A stretch of DNA of 64,000 nt from Bradyrhizobium sp. Ash2021 (lineage in GTDB: Bacteria > Pseudomonadota > Alphaproteobacteria > Rhizobiales > Xanthobacteraceae). Where the stretch lies: positions 1,966,501 to 2,030,500 of the forward strand of contig NZ_CP100604.1 of NCBI RefSeq assembly GCF_031202265.1, read 5' to 3'. The notes beneath the pieces were generated by a model. The model was given only the letters and a program-made list of their open reading frames with translations. It had not been told where the DNA came from and did no database searches. Made by a program: the position numbers and the translations under genes. Position 1 is the stretch's first letter, and every line of letters starts with the position of its first letter. Positions 16,429 to 25,213 of the stretch are shown in pieces.

Positions 16429-17043
16429 ATGTCCGGCATGGCACGACGCGTACTGGCTGCCGCCAGCTTCATTTCCATCTGCATGGTCCTGCCGGCTTCA
16501 GCGCAGGAAACCGTCCGCATCCGCGGCACCGTCGAGCGCATCGAAGGCCCGGTCTATGTGGTCAAGAATCGCGACGGCGCGGAGCTGAAGCTGACGGTGA
16601 CCGACAATCCGCTGTTTGTCGCGATCGTTCCGGCAAAAATGGCCGACATCAAGCCGGGCATGTTCGTCGGTTCCGCCGGCATGATGCAGGAAGACGGCAC
16701 CCAGAAAGCCATTGAGGTCCACATCTTCCCGGAATCGATGCGCGGCACCGGTGAGGGCCATTATGACTGGGACCTGATGCCCAAGAGCAAGATGACCAAT
16801 GCCAACGTCGAGCAGGCCGTCAACAGCGTCAACGGTCAGGTTTTGTCGGTAAAATACAAGGACGGCGAGAAGAAGCTGCTGGTGACGCCCCAGACCATCG
16901 TTGTCACCTATGAAATGGGCAAGCGGGAAGAGGTGCAGCCCGGCACCAGGATCTTCGTGGCCGCGGCGAAAAAGCAGCCGGACGGTACGCTGCAAACCCC
17001 GCGCATTACCTACGGCAGAAACGGGCAGGGTCCGGCATTCTGA
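16429..17043 (+). CDS. exported protein of unknown function
   Basis: A 204-residue protein with a signal peptide cleaved after PASA (about residue 24). ATG 16429 has AGGGAGG six bases upstream; ATG 16423 lies too close to it. The mature protein is rich in beta strands: IRGTVERIEGPVYVVKNRDG and the later KYKDGEKKLLVTPQTIVVTY look like two copies of a small OB-like barrel, similar to DUF5666-type domains. The GMFVGSAGMMQEDGTQKAIEV part lies between them. No catalytic motif is visible. Neighbours give no clear clue. Confidence 0.7.
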   Translation: MSGMARRVLAAASFISICMVLPASAQETVRIRGTVERIEGPVYVVKNRDGAELKLTVTDNPLFVAIVPAKMADIKPGMFVGSAGMMQEDGTQKAIEVHIFPESMRGTGEGHYDWDLMPKSKMTNANVEQAVNSVNGQVLSVKYKDGEKKLLVTPQTIVVTYEMGKREEVQPGTRIFVAAAKKQPDGTLQTPRITYGRNGQGPAF

Positions 17044-17120
17044 TGTCGGTTTGTCGGGCGGGTTGCGCTTTTGGTCGCGATCCGTTCCGCCGGTTCCACA
17101 TGGCCGCCATAATCAGTTAG

Positions 17121-17408
17121 GCTGGCTGTCGGTCATGTAAATCGCCGCTGCAGAAAGCCGGGTGCTGTCGCCCGCGCTTCGGGCGGTCGGCCGCGGCGGA
17201 GCCTTACGGTCAATCGCCGATCCTGAAACTCTCAGTACGCGAGTTCGAGATCGCGCGCATGATCGCCGACGATCTCAGCGACAAGGAGATTGCGCATCGG
17301 CTTGAAGTCGAAATCTCGACCATCCGGACCCATCTGAACCGCATCTTCGGCAGGCTCGGCGCACGCCGCCGAAGCGGCGTCGCCAGCCTGTTCGCCAGGC
17401 AGCATTGA
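17121..17408 (+). pseudogene. remnant of a LuxR/NarL-type regulator (HTH only)
   Basis: From 17223 the frame reads LKLSVREFEIARMIADDLSD and then KEIAHRLEVEISTIRTHLNR, ending in a LuxR-type helix-turn-helix with a TGA at 17406-17408. This is a full GerE/LuxR DNA-binding domain. Upstream the frame is open only to a TAG at 17118 and has no plausible start or receiver/sensor domain, and the codons before 17210 do not resemble a protein. It is therefore the 3' stub of a once longer regulator. A short protein started at an internal ATG would lack the first helix and is not expected to work. Confidence 0.7.
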
Positions 17409-17416
17409 CGCCGCGT

Positions 17417-18347
17417 CTAGTGCGCCGATGGCGCCGGCAGTCGTCCAAACACCTTCTCAAACGCCATGCCGATGGCCACCAGCCGGCGATCGCTTCCCGC
17501 GGGCCCATCGAGTTCGAGCCCGACCGGCAGCTTTGACGATGCGCCAAGTGCGATCGGGATCTGGATGCCGGGAATGCCGGCATTGCTGCCGGGGTCGGTG
17601 TTCTGGATGAAGAGGATGAAGTTGGCGAGGCTGCTGGCGTCGGGCTCTGCCGGTATCGCGACCTTCGGTGTGGTCGGGAATGCGATGGCGTCGAGCTTCT
17701 CCTTTGCAAATGTATCCCGATAGAGCGCCTGCAGCGCGGGCCGGGCGGTTTTCATGGCCGCGTCGTAAGCCGGCTTGGCATCGACGACGGTGTTGTCGGG
17801 GCCGGGCAATTTGCGCGGAATGGCCAGCCCGTCATAGGTGCCCTTCACGTCGGGGCTTGCGATCCCTTTCGCCAGTTGCTCGATGGTGATGCCGGTGCCG
17901 CTGCGCTTGAGAAAGGCCACCATGTCGTCATAGGCCTCGTAGAGCGCGACGGGAAATCCGACCTGGCCGTTGAGCTCGGCCAGTTTCGGCATCTCGACAT
18001 CGATGACCGTCACGCCCTGCGATTTGAGTTTATCGACTGCCGCGCGGAATGCCGCTTCGGTATCGCCGTCCAGATTCGCCAGCATGGTTTTGACGATCCC
18101 GATGCGTATCTGCTTCGGGCTAGCCGCCGTGATCGCCCCGCCGCCGGCCAGCGCGCGGTCGAGCAGCGCCAAATCGGCCATGGTGGAAGCCATCGGGCCG
18201 GGGGTGTCGCGGGTGTGAGAGATCGGCGCGATCCCTTCCTGCGGATAACGGCCGACGGTTGGACGCAGCGACGCGCATCCATTCAGCGCTCACAAGGCTC
18301 GCAACGGCTGCCTCGATCGTCAATGCACACTTGCTGCGTCGGCCCAT
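17417..18347 (-). pseudogene. amidase, internally deleted and frameshifted
   Basis: The leftward frame from about 18281 to 17417 encodes the C-terminal part of an amidase-signature enzyme: ALNGCASLRPTVGRYPQEGI and then APISHTRDTPGPMASTMADL, and it runs to the normal C-terminus. The frame is closed upstream by a TGA, and the GGSSGG region with the catalytic Ser-cisSer and Lys is absent. A good ribosome site (TGAGGAGAAC) and ATG at 18347 start a different frame, MGRRSKCALTIEAAVASLVS, which looks like an amidase N-terminus. So both ends remain while about 150 central residues are missing. The product cannot be an active Ser-Ser-Lys amidase. Confidence 0.78.
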
Positions 18348-18421
18348 GGCGTTCTCCTCATCCAGGGTTGGGTGAAGGCGGATTGCTGCCTGGACTTTAT
18401 CGTCCATTGGGTTTTCTGCCT

Positions 18422-18439
18422 GTCCTCATTTTTGAGGAC
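18422..18439. promoter_or_regulatory. perfect 18-bp palindrome, possible operator
   Basis: GTCCTCA (18422-18428) and TGAGGAC (18433-18439) flank TTTT. It lies in the 239-bp gap between the start of the amidase pseudogene and the DUF3311 gene, where promoters for both directions should be. A dimeric regulator site is the likely reading, but no matching regulator is adjacent. Nothing else is recognised in this gap. Confidence 0.4.
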
Positions 18440-18586
18440 GAATTTCCGGCCCGGAGGGCCGATCACATCTTCCGGCGTCGCACTGCAGCAACGCAAATCC
18501 AGATTGTGACGCAACGATCCGTTCCTTAGAACGTTTGGGTATCGGGAACGCTGGCCGAAGACGCCGGCGCGAGGCTGGAGTCCGCC

Positions 18587-18766
18587 ATGTGGATCCTGTT
18601 GCTGGCGCCGTTTATCGGCCTGTTATGGGTGCCCTTCTACAATTTCGCCGAGCCGTCGCTGTTCGGATTTCCCTTTTTCTACTGGTACCAGCTCGCATGG
18701 GTGCCGATCTCTTCGCTGCTGATCTGGCTGGTCTATCGCGGTCGTACGCCTGACCAAGCGCCTTGA
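18587..18766 (+). CDS. DUF3311 small membrane protein, partner of the symporter
   Basis: A 59-residue protein with two membrane helices: MWILLLAPFIGLLWVPFYN and a second around FFYWYQLAWVPISSLLIWLVY. The pattern, with the central FAEPSLFGFPFFYW, is that of DUF3311. These proteins are regularly encoded directly before SSS-family symporters of the MctP/YjcH-like type and are thought to be a small subunit. ATG 18587 is preceded by GGCTGGAG. The next gene starts 17 bases after its stop, so the two form one unit. Confidence 0.82.
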   Translation: MWILLLAPFIGLLWVPFYNFAEPSLFGFPFFYWYQLAWVPISSLLIWLVYRGRTPDQAP

Positions 18767-18783
18767 GGGAAGGGGGCTTGGCC

Positions 18784-20280
18784 ATGGCCGATCAGATCGA
18801 ATGGGTTTCGCTCTCGGTCTTCATCTTCTTCTTTGCGCTCGTTACCGTGATGGGTTTCTTCGCGGCGCGCTGGAAAGCCGGTCCGGTCAACGAACACCTC
18901 GATGAATGGGGACTGGGCGGGCGCCAGTTCGGCACCTGGATCACCTGGTTCCTGATCGGCGGTGATTTCTATACCGCCTACACCGTGATCGCGGTGCCGG
19001 CGCTGGTCTATGCGGTCGGCGCCTACGGCTTCTTTGCGCTGCCTTACACCATCATCGTCTATCCCTTCGTGTTCGCGGTCATGCCGGTGCTGTGGAAGCA
19101 GGCGCATGCCAACGGCCATGTCACTGCGGCCGATGTCGTCCACGGCACCTACAATTCGCGCGGGCTCGAACTGGCCGTTGCGATGACGGGTATGGTCGCG
19201 ACCATGCCCTATATCGCCCTGCAACTGATCGGCATGGGCGTGGTGATCAAGGCGATGGGACTGACCGGTGAACTGCCGCTCGTCGCCGCCTTCATCATTC
19301 TCGCGCTCTACACCTACAGCTCCGGTCTGCGCGCGCCGGCGCTGATCGCCTTCGTCAAGGATATCATGATCTATATCGTGGTGCTGGTGGCTGTGGTCGT
19401 GGTGCCGGCAAAACTCGGTGGCTATGGCGCGGTGTTTGCTGCGGCCAACGATGCCTTCACCGCAAAAGGCGGCGCGACCGGGCTCATTTTGCAGCCGGAG
19501 CAGATGCTGTCTTATGCAACCCTGGCGCTGGGTTCGGCGCTGGCCGCCTTCATGTATCCGCACACGCTGACCGGTATCTTCGCGTCGAAATCCGCCGATA
19601 CCATTCGCAAGAATGCGATCCTGCTGCCGGCCTATACGTTGCTGCTCGGCCTGATCGCGTTGCTCGGCTACATGGCCTATGCCGCCCACATCAAGGTATC
19701 CTCGCCCAACGACGTGGTGCCGATGCTGTTCAAGGTATTGTTCCCGTCATGGTTCGCCGGCTTCGCGTTTGCGGCGATCGCGATCGGCGCGCTGGTGCCG
19801 GCGGCGGTGATGAGTATCGGCGCCGCCAATCTGTTTACCCGCAACGTCTGGAAGTCCTACGTCAATCCCGGCATCAGCCATGCCGGGGAGGCGGCGGTGG
19901 CAAAAATAGCGTCGCTGGTGGTCAAAGTCGGCGCGCTCGCTTTCATCCTGTTGCTGCCGACGCAATACGCCCTCGACCTGCAACTGCTCGGCGGCCTCTG
20001 GATCCTGCAGACCTTTCCGGCGCTGGTGTTCGGATTGTTCACGCGCTGGTTCCGCGCCGAAGGTCTGCTGCTCGGCTGGGCGACCGGCATCGGCTGGGGG
20101 TCGTGGACGGCGTGGAGCAATGGGCTTAAACCGCTCGCGACCATCGATCTCGGCGGGGCCAGCTATGTGTTCTATGTCGGGCTTGGCGCGCTGATCCTCA
20201 ATATCGCGGTCGCTGCGGTCGCCACCGTCATCGTCGAGCTGATCTTGCCGAAACGAACCGGTGCTACTGCTCGATCTTGA
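18784..20280 (+). CDS. sodium:solute symporter (SSS family), MctP-like monocarboxylate permease
   Basis: A 498-residue membrane protein with about 13 helices. Early conserved parts are EWGLGGRQFGTWITWFLIGG and TAYTVIAVPALVYAVGAYGF, and the SSS core includes GMVATMPYIALQLIGMG and FMYPHTLTGIFASKSADTIR. Together with the DUF3311 gene this arrangement matches MctP-type uptake of pyruvate, lactate and related monocarboxylates in rhizobia. ATG 18784 is preferred over a start at 18763, which would overlap the DUF3311 stop. Its last 17 bases overlap the convergent Bug receptor gene. Confidence 0.85.
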   Translation: MADQIEWVSLSVFIFFFALVTVMGFFAARWKAGPVNEHLDEWGLGGRQFGTWITWFLIGGDFYTAYTVIAVPALVYAVGAYGFFALPYTIIVYPFVFAVMPVLWKQAHANGHVTAADVVHGTYNSRGLELAVAMTGMVATMPYIALQLIGMGVVIKAMGLTGELPLVAAFIILALYTYSSGLRAPALIAFVKDIMIYIVVLVAVVVVPAKLGGYGAVFAAANDAFTAKGGATGLILQPEQMLSYATLALGSALAAFMYPHTLTGIFASKSADTIRKNAILLPAYTLLLGLIALLGYMAYAAHIKVSSPNDVVPMLFKVLFPSWFAGFAFAAIAIGALVPAAVMSIGAANLFTRNVWKSYVNPGISHAGEAAVAKIASLVVKVGALAFILLLPTQYALDLQLLGGLWILQTFPALVFGLFTRWFRAEGLLLGWATGIGWGSWTAWSNGLKPLATIDLGGASYVFYVGLGALILNIAVAAVATVIVELILPKRTGATARS

Positions 20281-21244
20281 TGTTGCTGGCCTTTGCGACC
20301 GCACCCCACCGTGCGAGGTCGGCTGCCAGGATCTTCGCGAACTCGTTCGATGAATTGCCGACAGTGTCGATACCGAGCGGTTTCAGGCGTGCGATCACGT
20401 CGGGCAGTTTTGCAATTCGCATCAATTCACCCTCGAGCTTTTTGACGATCGCCGGCGGCGTGGCTTTCGGCACAAAAATCCCGCTCCACAGCACGGCGTC
20501 GACGTCGGCGCCGGCCTCCTTCAGGGTCGGCACATCAGGCAAATCCTCCATCCGTTTGGGCGCCGCGACCGCGAGCGCGCGCACCGTTCCGGCCTTGACC
20601 TGGCTTAGGACCGGACCGGCATCCGCAATGGTCGTGGTCACCTGGCCTGAAATGACCGCCAGCACCGACTCGTTGGCGCTCTTGTAGGGAATGACCTGCA
20701 TCGGCGCGCCGGTCTTCTGCTTGAACAGCTCGGTCACGAGCTGGAACGAGGCGGATGAGCTCGCATAATTCATCTTGTCGGGATTGGCCTTGGCATAGGT
20801 CACCAGCTCCGCCACCGATTTGATCGGCGACGAAGCGTTGACGACCATGATCAGCGGAAACGAGGCGAGTTCGGAGACCGCGACAAAGTCGTTGACCGCG
20901 TCATAGGGCAGCCTGGCGTAGACGGCCGGATTGATCGATATGCCGCTGGCGCTCATCAGCAGCGTGTAGCCGTCGGGCGCGGATTTCGCGACATATTCGG
21001 TCGCGACGATCGCGCCGCCGCCGGGCTTGTTTTCGACGATGACGGGCTGGCCGAGGCTTTCGGACAGTTTCTGTCCGAAGACGCGCGCGATGATGTCGTT
21101 GCCGCCGCCGGCGGCGAAGCCGACGATGATGTGGATGGCGCGTGAGGGATATTTCGACGGGTCTTCCTGCGCGGAGGCAGGAGCGATGATCGCCAGCAAT
21201 CCAAGACACGCGCCCATCAGGAAATCCCGGCCCGGCGTTCTCAT
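20264..21244 (-). CDS. Bug/TctC-family receptor of the catabolic operon
   Basis: A 326-residue periplasmic binding protein with a signal peptide ending PASAQ (about residue 25). It then shows the Bug pattern KYPSRAIHIIVGFAAGGGND, VIVENKPGGGAIVATEYVAK and DGYTLLMSAS. It is the last gene of a leftward set that includes an Ldh-type dehydrogenase, an LLM monooxygenase, an FAH hydrolase and a ThDP enzyme, 30 bases after the ThDP gene. It probably captures the operon's carboxylate substrate. Its end overlaps the convergent symporter gene by 17 bases. Confidence 0.9.
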   Translation of the reverse strand: MRTPGRDFLMGACLGLLAIIAPASAQEDPSKYPSRAIHIIVGFAAGGGNDIIARVFGQKLSESLGQPVIVENKPGGGAIVATEYVAKSAPDGYTLLMSASGISINPAVYARLPYDAVNDFVAVSELASFPLIMVVNASSPIKSVAELVTYAKANPDKMNYASSSASFQLVTELFKQKTGAPMQVIPYKSANESVLAVISGQVTTTIADAGPVLSQVKAGTVRALAVAAPKRMEDLPDVPTLKEAGADVDAVLWSGIFVPKATPPAIVKKLEGELMRIAKLPDVIARLKPLGIDTVGNSSNEFAKILAADLARWGAVAKASNIKIEQ

Positions 21245-21274
21245 GGCGTTGGCCCCTTTAAAATGACCGAAAAT

Positions 21275-23008
21275 TCAAAGTCGTGTGACGTGAACATGCA
21301 GTACGGCGGCCTTGCCGTCATCGAGCGCCGCAAACGCGCGATCGATGGCCGCCGCAAGCTCGTCCGGCTCGGTGACGCATTCGCCGTAGGCGCCGAATGC
21401 TCTCGCCACGTCGGAAAAATCCCGCCGGTCGCCCTGGCGGCCGGACATCAGCCGCGACTGGAACTGGTCGGTCTCGGCGGCGATGCCCTTCGGATAAACC
21501 CGCTGCACCGCCGATTTCACCGCCTGCCAGCCGCCATTGTCGAGCACGATCGTGAAAATCGGTATCTGGTACTGCTGCGCCACCGCGTAGACGCTGTCCG
21601 GCGAGGAGAAATGAAATCCGCCGTCGCCGATCACCTGCACGATGCGGCGATCGGATCGCGCGAGCTTCAGCCCCAGCGCCATGCCGCCGCTAAAGCCCAG
21701 GCCGCCGCCGGCAAGGCCAACGTAACTCTGCGGCCGGGTTCGGGTCACGTGTTCCTGCAGGACCGGTCCGTTGCGGATGGCTTCATTGAGGACTACGTCG
21801 TCCTGCGACAGCTTTGCGCTCAGCGTCGCGAACACGAAGGCCGGGTTGAGCGCGCCTGCGACGCCTTGATTGGCGCCGGCGGTGGCGCGGCGCTCTGCGG
21901 ATGCCTCGCGCGCGCTGCTCCAGCTCGCGATCCGTTCGGCTATGCGCTTGCGATAGGCGTCATCGGCGCGGGCTTCGACCGCACCGAGCACCTGCTGCAG
22001 CACCACCGCGCAATCGCCCTGGATCCGCATATCGGTCGGAAATCCCCACATCGGAAAATCCGACTTCAACGGATCGATATCGATCTGGATCCATTTCATC
22101 GCATTCGCCCGCGCGGCATATTTCGGCACGAACGGCACGTCGGAATCGAGCAGCAAGCCGAGATCGGCGTGCTCGAGCAAGGGCAGCGGATCGGCGCCGG
22201 CGAAGCACGGCGAATCCTGCGGAATATTGAGGTCGATCGAGTTGAATTCGGCGACGCGGACGCCGGTCGCGCGCGCCAGCCGATCGAGTATCGCCACCGC
22301 CTGCGGCTTGCGGCCGAGATAGGCTGCGAACGCAACCGGGTTGTCCGCCGCCATCAGGGTTTTCGCGATTGCGTCGGCCCGCGCGGGCTCGATGCCGCCG
22401 GCGTGCACGCTGCCGTAACGCGCCGGCGGATAGGCCGGCATCGCGGCCTCGTCCCATTCTTCCGCGAGCGTTTCGCGCGGCAGCATCATGTAGACCGGGC
22501 CGGGCGGATCGCTCTGCGCAAAGGCGCTGGCGCGGGCCAGCGCTTCCTTCACCACGACGCCGGAGGGCAGCGAATATTCCCATTTGACATAGGGGCGGAC
22601 GATGCTCGCGATATCGAAGGGGTCTTGCACGAAATGCACATAGCTGTCGCGCGATCCCGTCAGTTCGCCATGCAGCGTATGCGGCGCGCGGCCGGCGAAC
22701 AGCATCACCGGCAGACGGTAGCGAAACAGGTTCTGGATCGCCATGCAGGCATTCGCCGTGCCGGCATCGACATGCACCAGCACGGCCTGGCCGCGCCCGG
22801 TCGCCAGCGCGTAGCCGCCGGCCATATGCACCGCCACGACTTCATGCGGGCACAGGATCATCTCGGGGTGCTTGCGGCCCTCCTTGTCCCAGCGCGCCAT
22901 TTCCTCGATCAGCGACACATGGTCGGTGCCGAGATTGGCGAAGATGTATTCGACGCCGAGATCGACCAGCCCCTCAAGGAAATAATGCGCGGTGGAATGG
23001 CGGCCCAT
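21275..23008 (-). CDS. thiamine-diphosphate-dependent enzyme (acetolactate synthase-like)
   Basis: A 577-residue ThDP enzyme with all three usual domains. The catalytic Glu56 is in ILCPHEVVAVHMAGGYALAT; the middle domain runs from about 200 to 350; the cofactor motif GDGGFHFSSPDSVY begins at 461 with Asn491 in VLDNGG ending the GDG-N motif. It resembles benzoylformate decarboxylase and acetolactate synthase paralogues rather than IlvB itself, and there is no small subunit nearby. It may decarboxylate a 2-oxo acid or join C2 units in the pathway of this operon. It begins four bases past the FAH stop, so translation is likely coupled. Confidence 0.88.
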   Translation of the reverse strand: MGRHSTAHYFLEGLVDLGVEYIFANLGTDHVSLIEEMARWDKEGRKHPEMILCPHEVVAVHMAGGYALATGRGQAVLVHVDAGTANACMAIQNLFRYRLPVMLFAGRAPHTLHGELTGSRDSYVHFVQDPFDIASIVRPYVKWEYSLPSGVVVKEALARASAFAQSDPPGPVYMMLPRETLAEEWDEAAMPAYPPARYGSVHAGGIEPARADAIAKTLMAADNPVAFAAYLGRKPQAVAILDRLARATGVRVAEFNSIDLNIPQDSPCFAGADPLPLLEHADLGLLLDSDVPFVPKYAARANAMKWIQIDIDPLKSDFPMWGFPTDMRIQGDCAVVLQQVLGAVEARADDAYRKRIAERIASWSSAREASAERRATAGANQGVAGALNPAFVFATLSAKLSQDDVVLNEAIRNGPVLQEHVTRTRPQSYVGLAGGGLGFSGGMALGLKLARSDRRIVQVIGDGGFHFSSPDSVYAVAQQYQIPIFTIVLDNGGWQAVKSAVQRVYPKGIAAETDQFQSRLMSGRQGDRRDFSDVARAFGAYGECVTEPDELAAAIDRAFAALDDGKAAVLHVHVTRL

Positions 23009-23011
23009 GCG

Positions 23012-23797
23012 CTATCGCTTCTCGGCGACGAATTTGTTGCGCAGCGTGCCGATGCCGGTGATGTCGATCTCGACGACGTCGCCAGCCTTCAGGTCCGGCG
23101 AGGCGCCGTCGGTGCCCATCCAGATCACGTCGCCCGGCCACAGCGTGAAATATTTCGTCAACTCGACGATGAACGGCACGATGCCGAAGATCATGTCGTT
23201 GGTGTGGAAGCGGCCGGTTTCCTTGCCGTTGACCCGGATGACCGTTTCCATCCCGGCGAGATCGACATCGGTCTCGATCCACGGGCCCATCGGCTTGAAG
23301 GTATCGGCGTTCTTGGCCCGCCACAGCCCGCGATCGGCCTTCTGCCAGGTGCGTTCGCTGACATCGTTACCGATGGTGTAGCCGAACACACAGGACATCG
23401 CGTCGGCCTCGGTAAGATGCTTGGCCTTCTTGCCGATCACGACGACGAGCTCGCCTTCGTAGTGGATCTTTTCGGTCGCGGTCGCCGGGATCACCACGTC
23501 TTCGTCATGGGAGATCAGCGCGTTCTGGGCGCGATAGCCGATCTCAGGTCTGTCAGGGATGTTCGGGACCGTGCCGGCCTTGTCGGCGGCCTCCTTGAGA
23601 TGTTTGAGGTAGTTGAGGCCGACGCAATAGAAGGTGCGGGGGATCAGCGGCAGTTCGATCTTGACGTCCTTCAGCGCATGCGATTGCGGCGCGCGCTGCC
23701 ATTCGCCGAAGGGCTCGCCGCTGACGGCGATCACCTTGTCGCCCTCGACGACGCCCCAGGATGTCTTGCCGGCGGCGGTGAATTTGAGCCAACGCAT
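23012..23797 (-). CDS. fumarylacetoacetate hydrolase-family protein
   Basis: A 261-residue protein starting at ATG 23797 after AAGAGGAAA; a longer open frame to 24358 overlaps the next gene and is not used. The metal site is visible in HYEGELVVVIGK (Glu114, Glu116) and in GYTIGNDVSERTWQ with Asp145. The WMGTDGASPDLKAGDVVEID end is typical. FAH-family enzymes hydrolyse C-C bonds in acylpyruvates or act as hydratases or decarboxylases in aromatic breakdown. Position between an LLM monooxygenase and a ThDP enzyme suggests a lower-pathway step. The substrate is unknown. Confidence 0.88.
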   Translation of the reverse strand: MRWLKFTAAGKTSWGVVEGDKVIAVSGEPFGEWQRAPQSHALKDVKIELPLIPRTFYCVGLNYLKHLKEAADKAGTVPNIPDRPEIGYRAQNALISHDEDVVIPATATEKIHYEGELVVVIGKKAKHLTEADAMSCVFGYTIGNDVSERTWQKADRGLWRAKNADTFKPMGPWIETDVDLAGMETVIRVNGKETGRFHTNDMIFGIVPFIVELTKYFTLWPGDVIWMGTDGASPDLKAGDVVEIDITGIGTLRNKFVAEKR

Positions 23798-23814
23798 GAA
23801 ATTTCCTCTTGTTC

Positions 23815-25182
23815 TTATTCGGCCGCGGCTTGCGGCCGGGTTTTCCAGGCGCCGGCGGCCGGACGCCGCAAGCCCAGATTTTCGCGCAGTGTCTTGCCGG
23901 TGTAATCCCTGTGGAACAGCCCGCGGCGCTGCAATTCCGGCACGATATGGTTGACGAAGTCGGCATAGGAGCCGGGGACATAGGTCGCGGCAATGACAAA
24001 GCCGTCGCAGCCGCGGCCGAGGAACATTTCTTCCAGCCTGTCGGCGATCTCCTTCGGTCCGCCGACAATGGCGTCCTGGGTCTGGCCGCGGCCGGAGAAA
24101 GTGATGAAATCGCGTGTGCTCGGATTGGTTTTGCCGGAGGTCTTCAGCACGCCGTCGCGGATGCCGAGCATGCCTTGCATGCCCTGCAGTTCTTCCGTCG
24201 TCAGCGGCTCGTCGATGCCCTTGGCGCCGAAATCGAAATTCAGTCCCTCCGCAAGCAGCGACAGCGCATCGATCTCCAGCGGCAGCTTGCCGATCAGCGC
24301 CATCTTGTCCTCGGCCTCGGCCTTGGTCGCCGCGCACACCGGCGTGATCAGATTGCACAGGAACATCTGGTCGGGATCGCGGCCGGCCTTGGCGGCTTCG
24401 TTGCGGATCGCGTCATAGCCCTGTTTGGCATTGGCCAGATTGCGCGCGGCGGTGAAAATCACCTCGCCCCATCGGCCTGCAAAGCGCTGGCCGCGTCCGG
24501 AAGCGCCGGCCTGGATGACGACCGGATGACCCTGCTGTGAGCGCGGCACCGTGAACGGCCCGCGCGATTTGAAGAACGCGCCCTTGTGATCGAGCCGCTT
24601 CACCTTGGTCGGATCGGCGAACCGTCCGCTCTTCTTGTCGATGATCAGCGAGCCGTCTTCCCAGGAGTCCCAGTGGCCGAGCACGACTTCCATGAATTCG
24701 TCGGCGCGGTCGTAACGGAGATCATGGTCGAGGTGCGCGTCCTTGCCCATATTATGGGCTTCACCGTCATTGACCGAGGTGACCACGTTCCAGGCGGCGC
24801 GGCCGCCTGTCATGAGGTCGAGGGTGGCGAAGCGGCGTGCCACGTCGAACGGCTCGTAATAGGTGGTCGAGCAGGTCGAGGCCAGCCCAAGCTTTTCGGT
24901 CACCATGCCCATCGTGGTCAGCACCACGATCGGATCCATCTTCACGCAGCGGATGCCGTATTCCACGGTATGGGCGTGATCGCTGCGGTAGCGGTCCGGC
25001 ATCGCCAGGCGGTCGTCGAAGAACGCCATGTGGAATTTGCCCGCTTCGAGAATCCGGGCGATCTCCTGATAATAGTCGGCCGACATCGAATCATCGCGCG
25101 ATTCCGGGTGCCGCCATGAACTCGGCAGGTTGGTGCAGTTCTGCGCCTGCAAAAAGCCGACCAGCGCCATTTGCCGTGTCAT
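23815..25182 (-). CDS. LLM-class flavin-dependent monooxygenase (NtaA/SnaA/DszA type)
   Basis: A 455-residue bacterial-luciferase-like protein. ATG 25182 is preceded by GGGAGAAC. Motifs of the nitrilotriacetate monooxygenase group are seen: YGIRCVKMDPIVVLTTMGMV, TCSTTYYEPFDVARRFATLD, MTGGRAAWNVVTSVND and VIQAGASGRGQRFAGRWGEV. Such enzymes use FMNH2 from a separate reductase to oxidise amines, sulfides or other small organics in the cytoplasm. No flavin reductase gene is next to it. It is the second gene of the leftward operon, 31 bases after the dehydrogenase. Confidence 0.9.
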   Translation of the reverse strand: MTRQMALVGFLQAQNCTNLPSSWRHPESRDDSMSADYYQEIARILEAGKFHMAFFDDRLAMPDRYRSDHAHTVEYGIRCVKMDPIVVLTTMGMVTEKLGLASTCSTTYYEPFDVARRFATLDLMTGGRAAWNVVTSVNDGEAHNMGKDAHLDHDLRYDRADEFMEVVLGHWDSWEDGSLIIDKKSGRFADPTKVKRLDHKGAFFKSRGPFTVPRSQQGHPVVIQAGASGRGQRFAGRWGEVIFTAARNLANAKQGYDAIRNEAAKAGRDPDQMFLCNLITPVCAATKAEAEDKMALIGKLPLEIDALSLLAEGLNFDFGAKGIDEPLTTEELQGMQGMLGIRDGVLKTSGKTNPSTRDFITFSGRGQTQDAIVGGPKEIADRLEEMFLGRGCDGFVIAATYVPGSYADFVNHIVPELQRRGLFHRDYTGKTLRENLGLRRPAAGAWKTRPQAAAE

Positions 25183-25213
25183 GTTGTTCTCCCTTGGTAG
25201 GCCAAGCGAATTG

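Noticed and set aside
21263..23905. An 880-codon rightward open frame
   Set aside because: It is antisense to the ThDP and FAH genes, has the His/Arg/Gly/Asp-rich make-up of a GC-driven shadow frame, and no domain.
23797..24358. An N-terminal extension of the FAH protein
   Set aside because: The extension lies inside the LLM monooxygenase gene in another frame; the FAH family start at 23797 has its own ribosome site.
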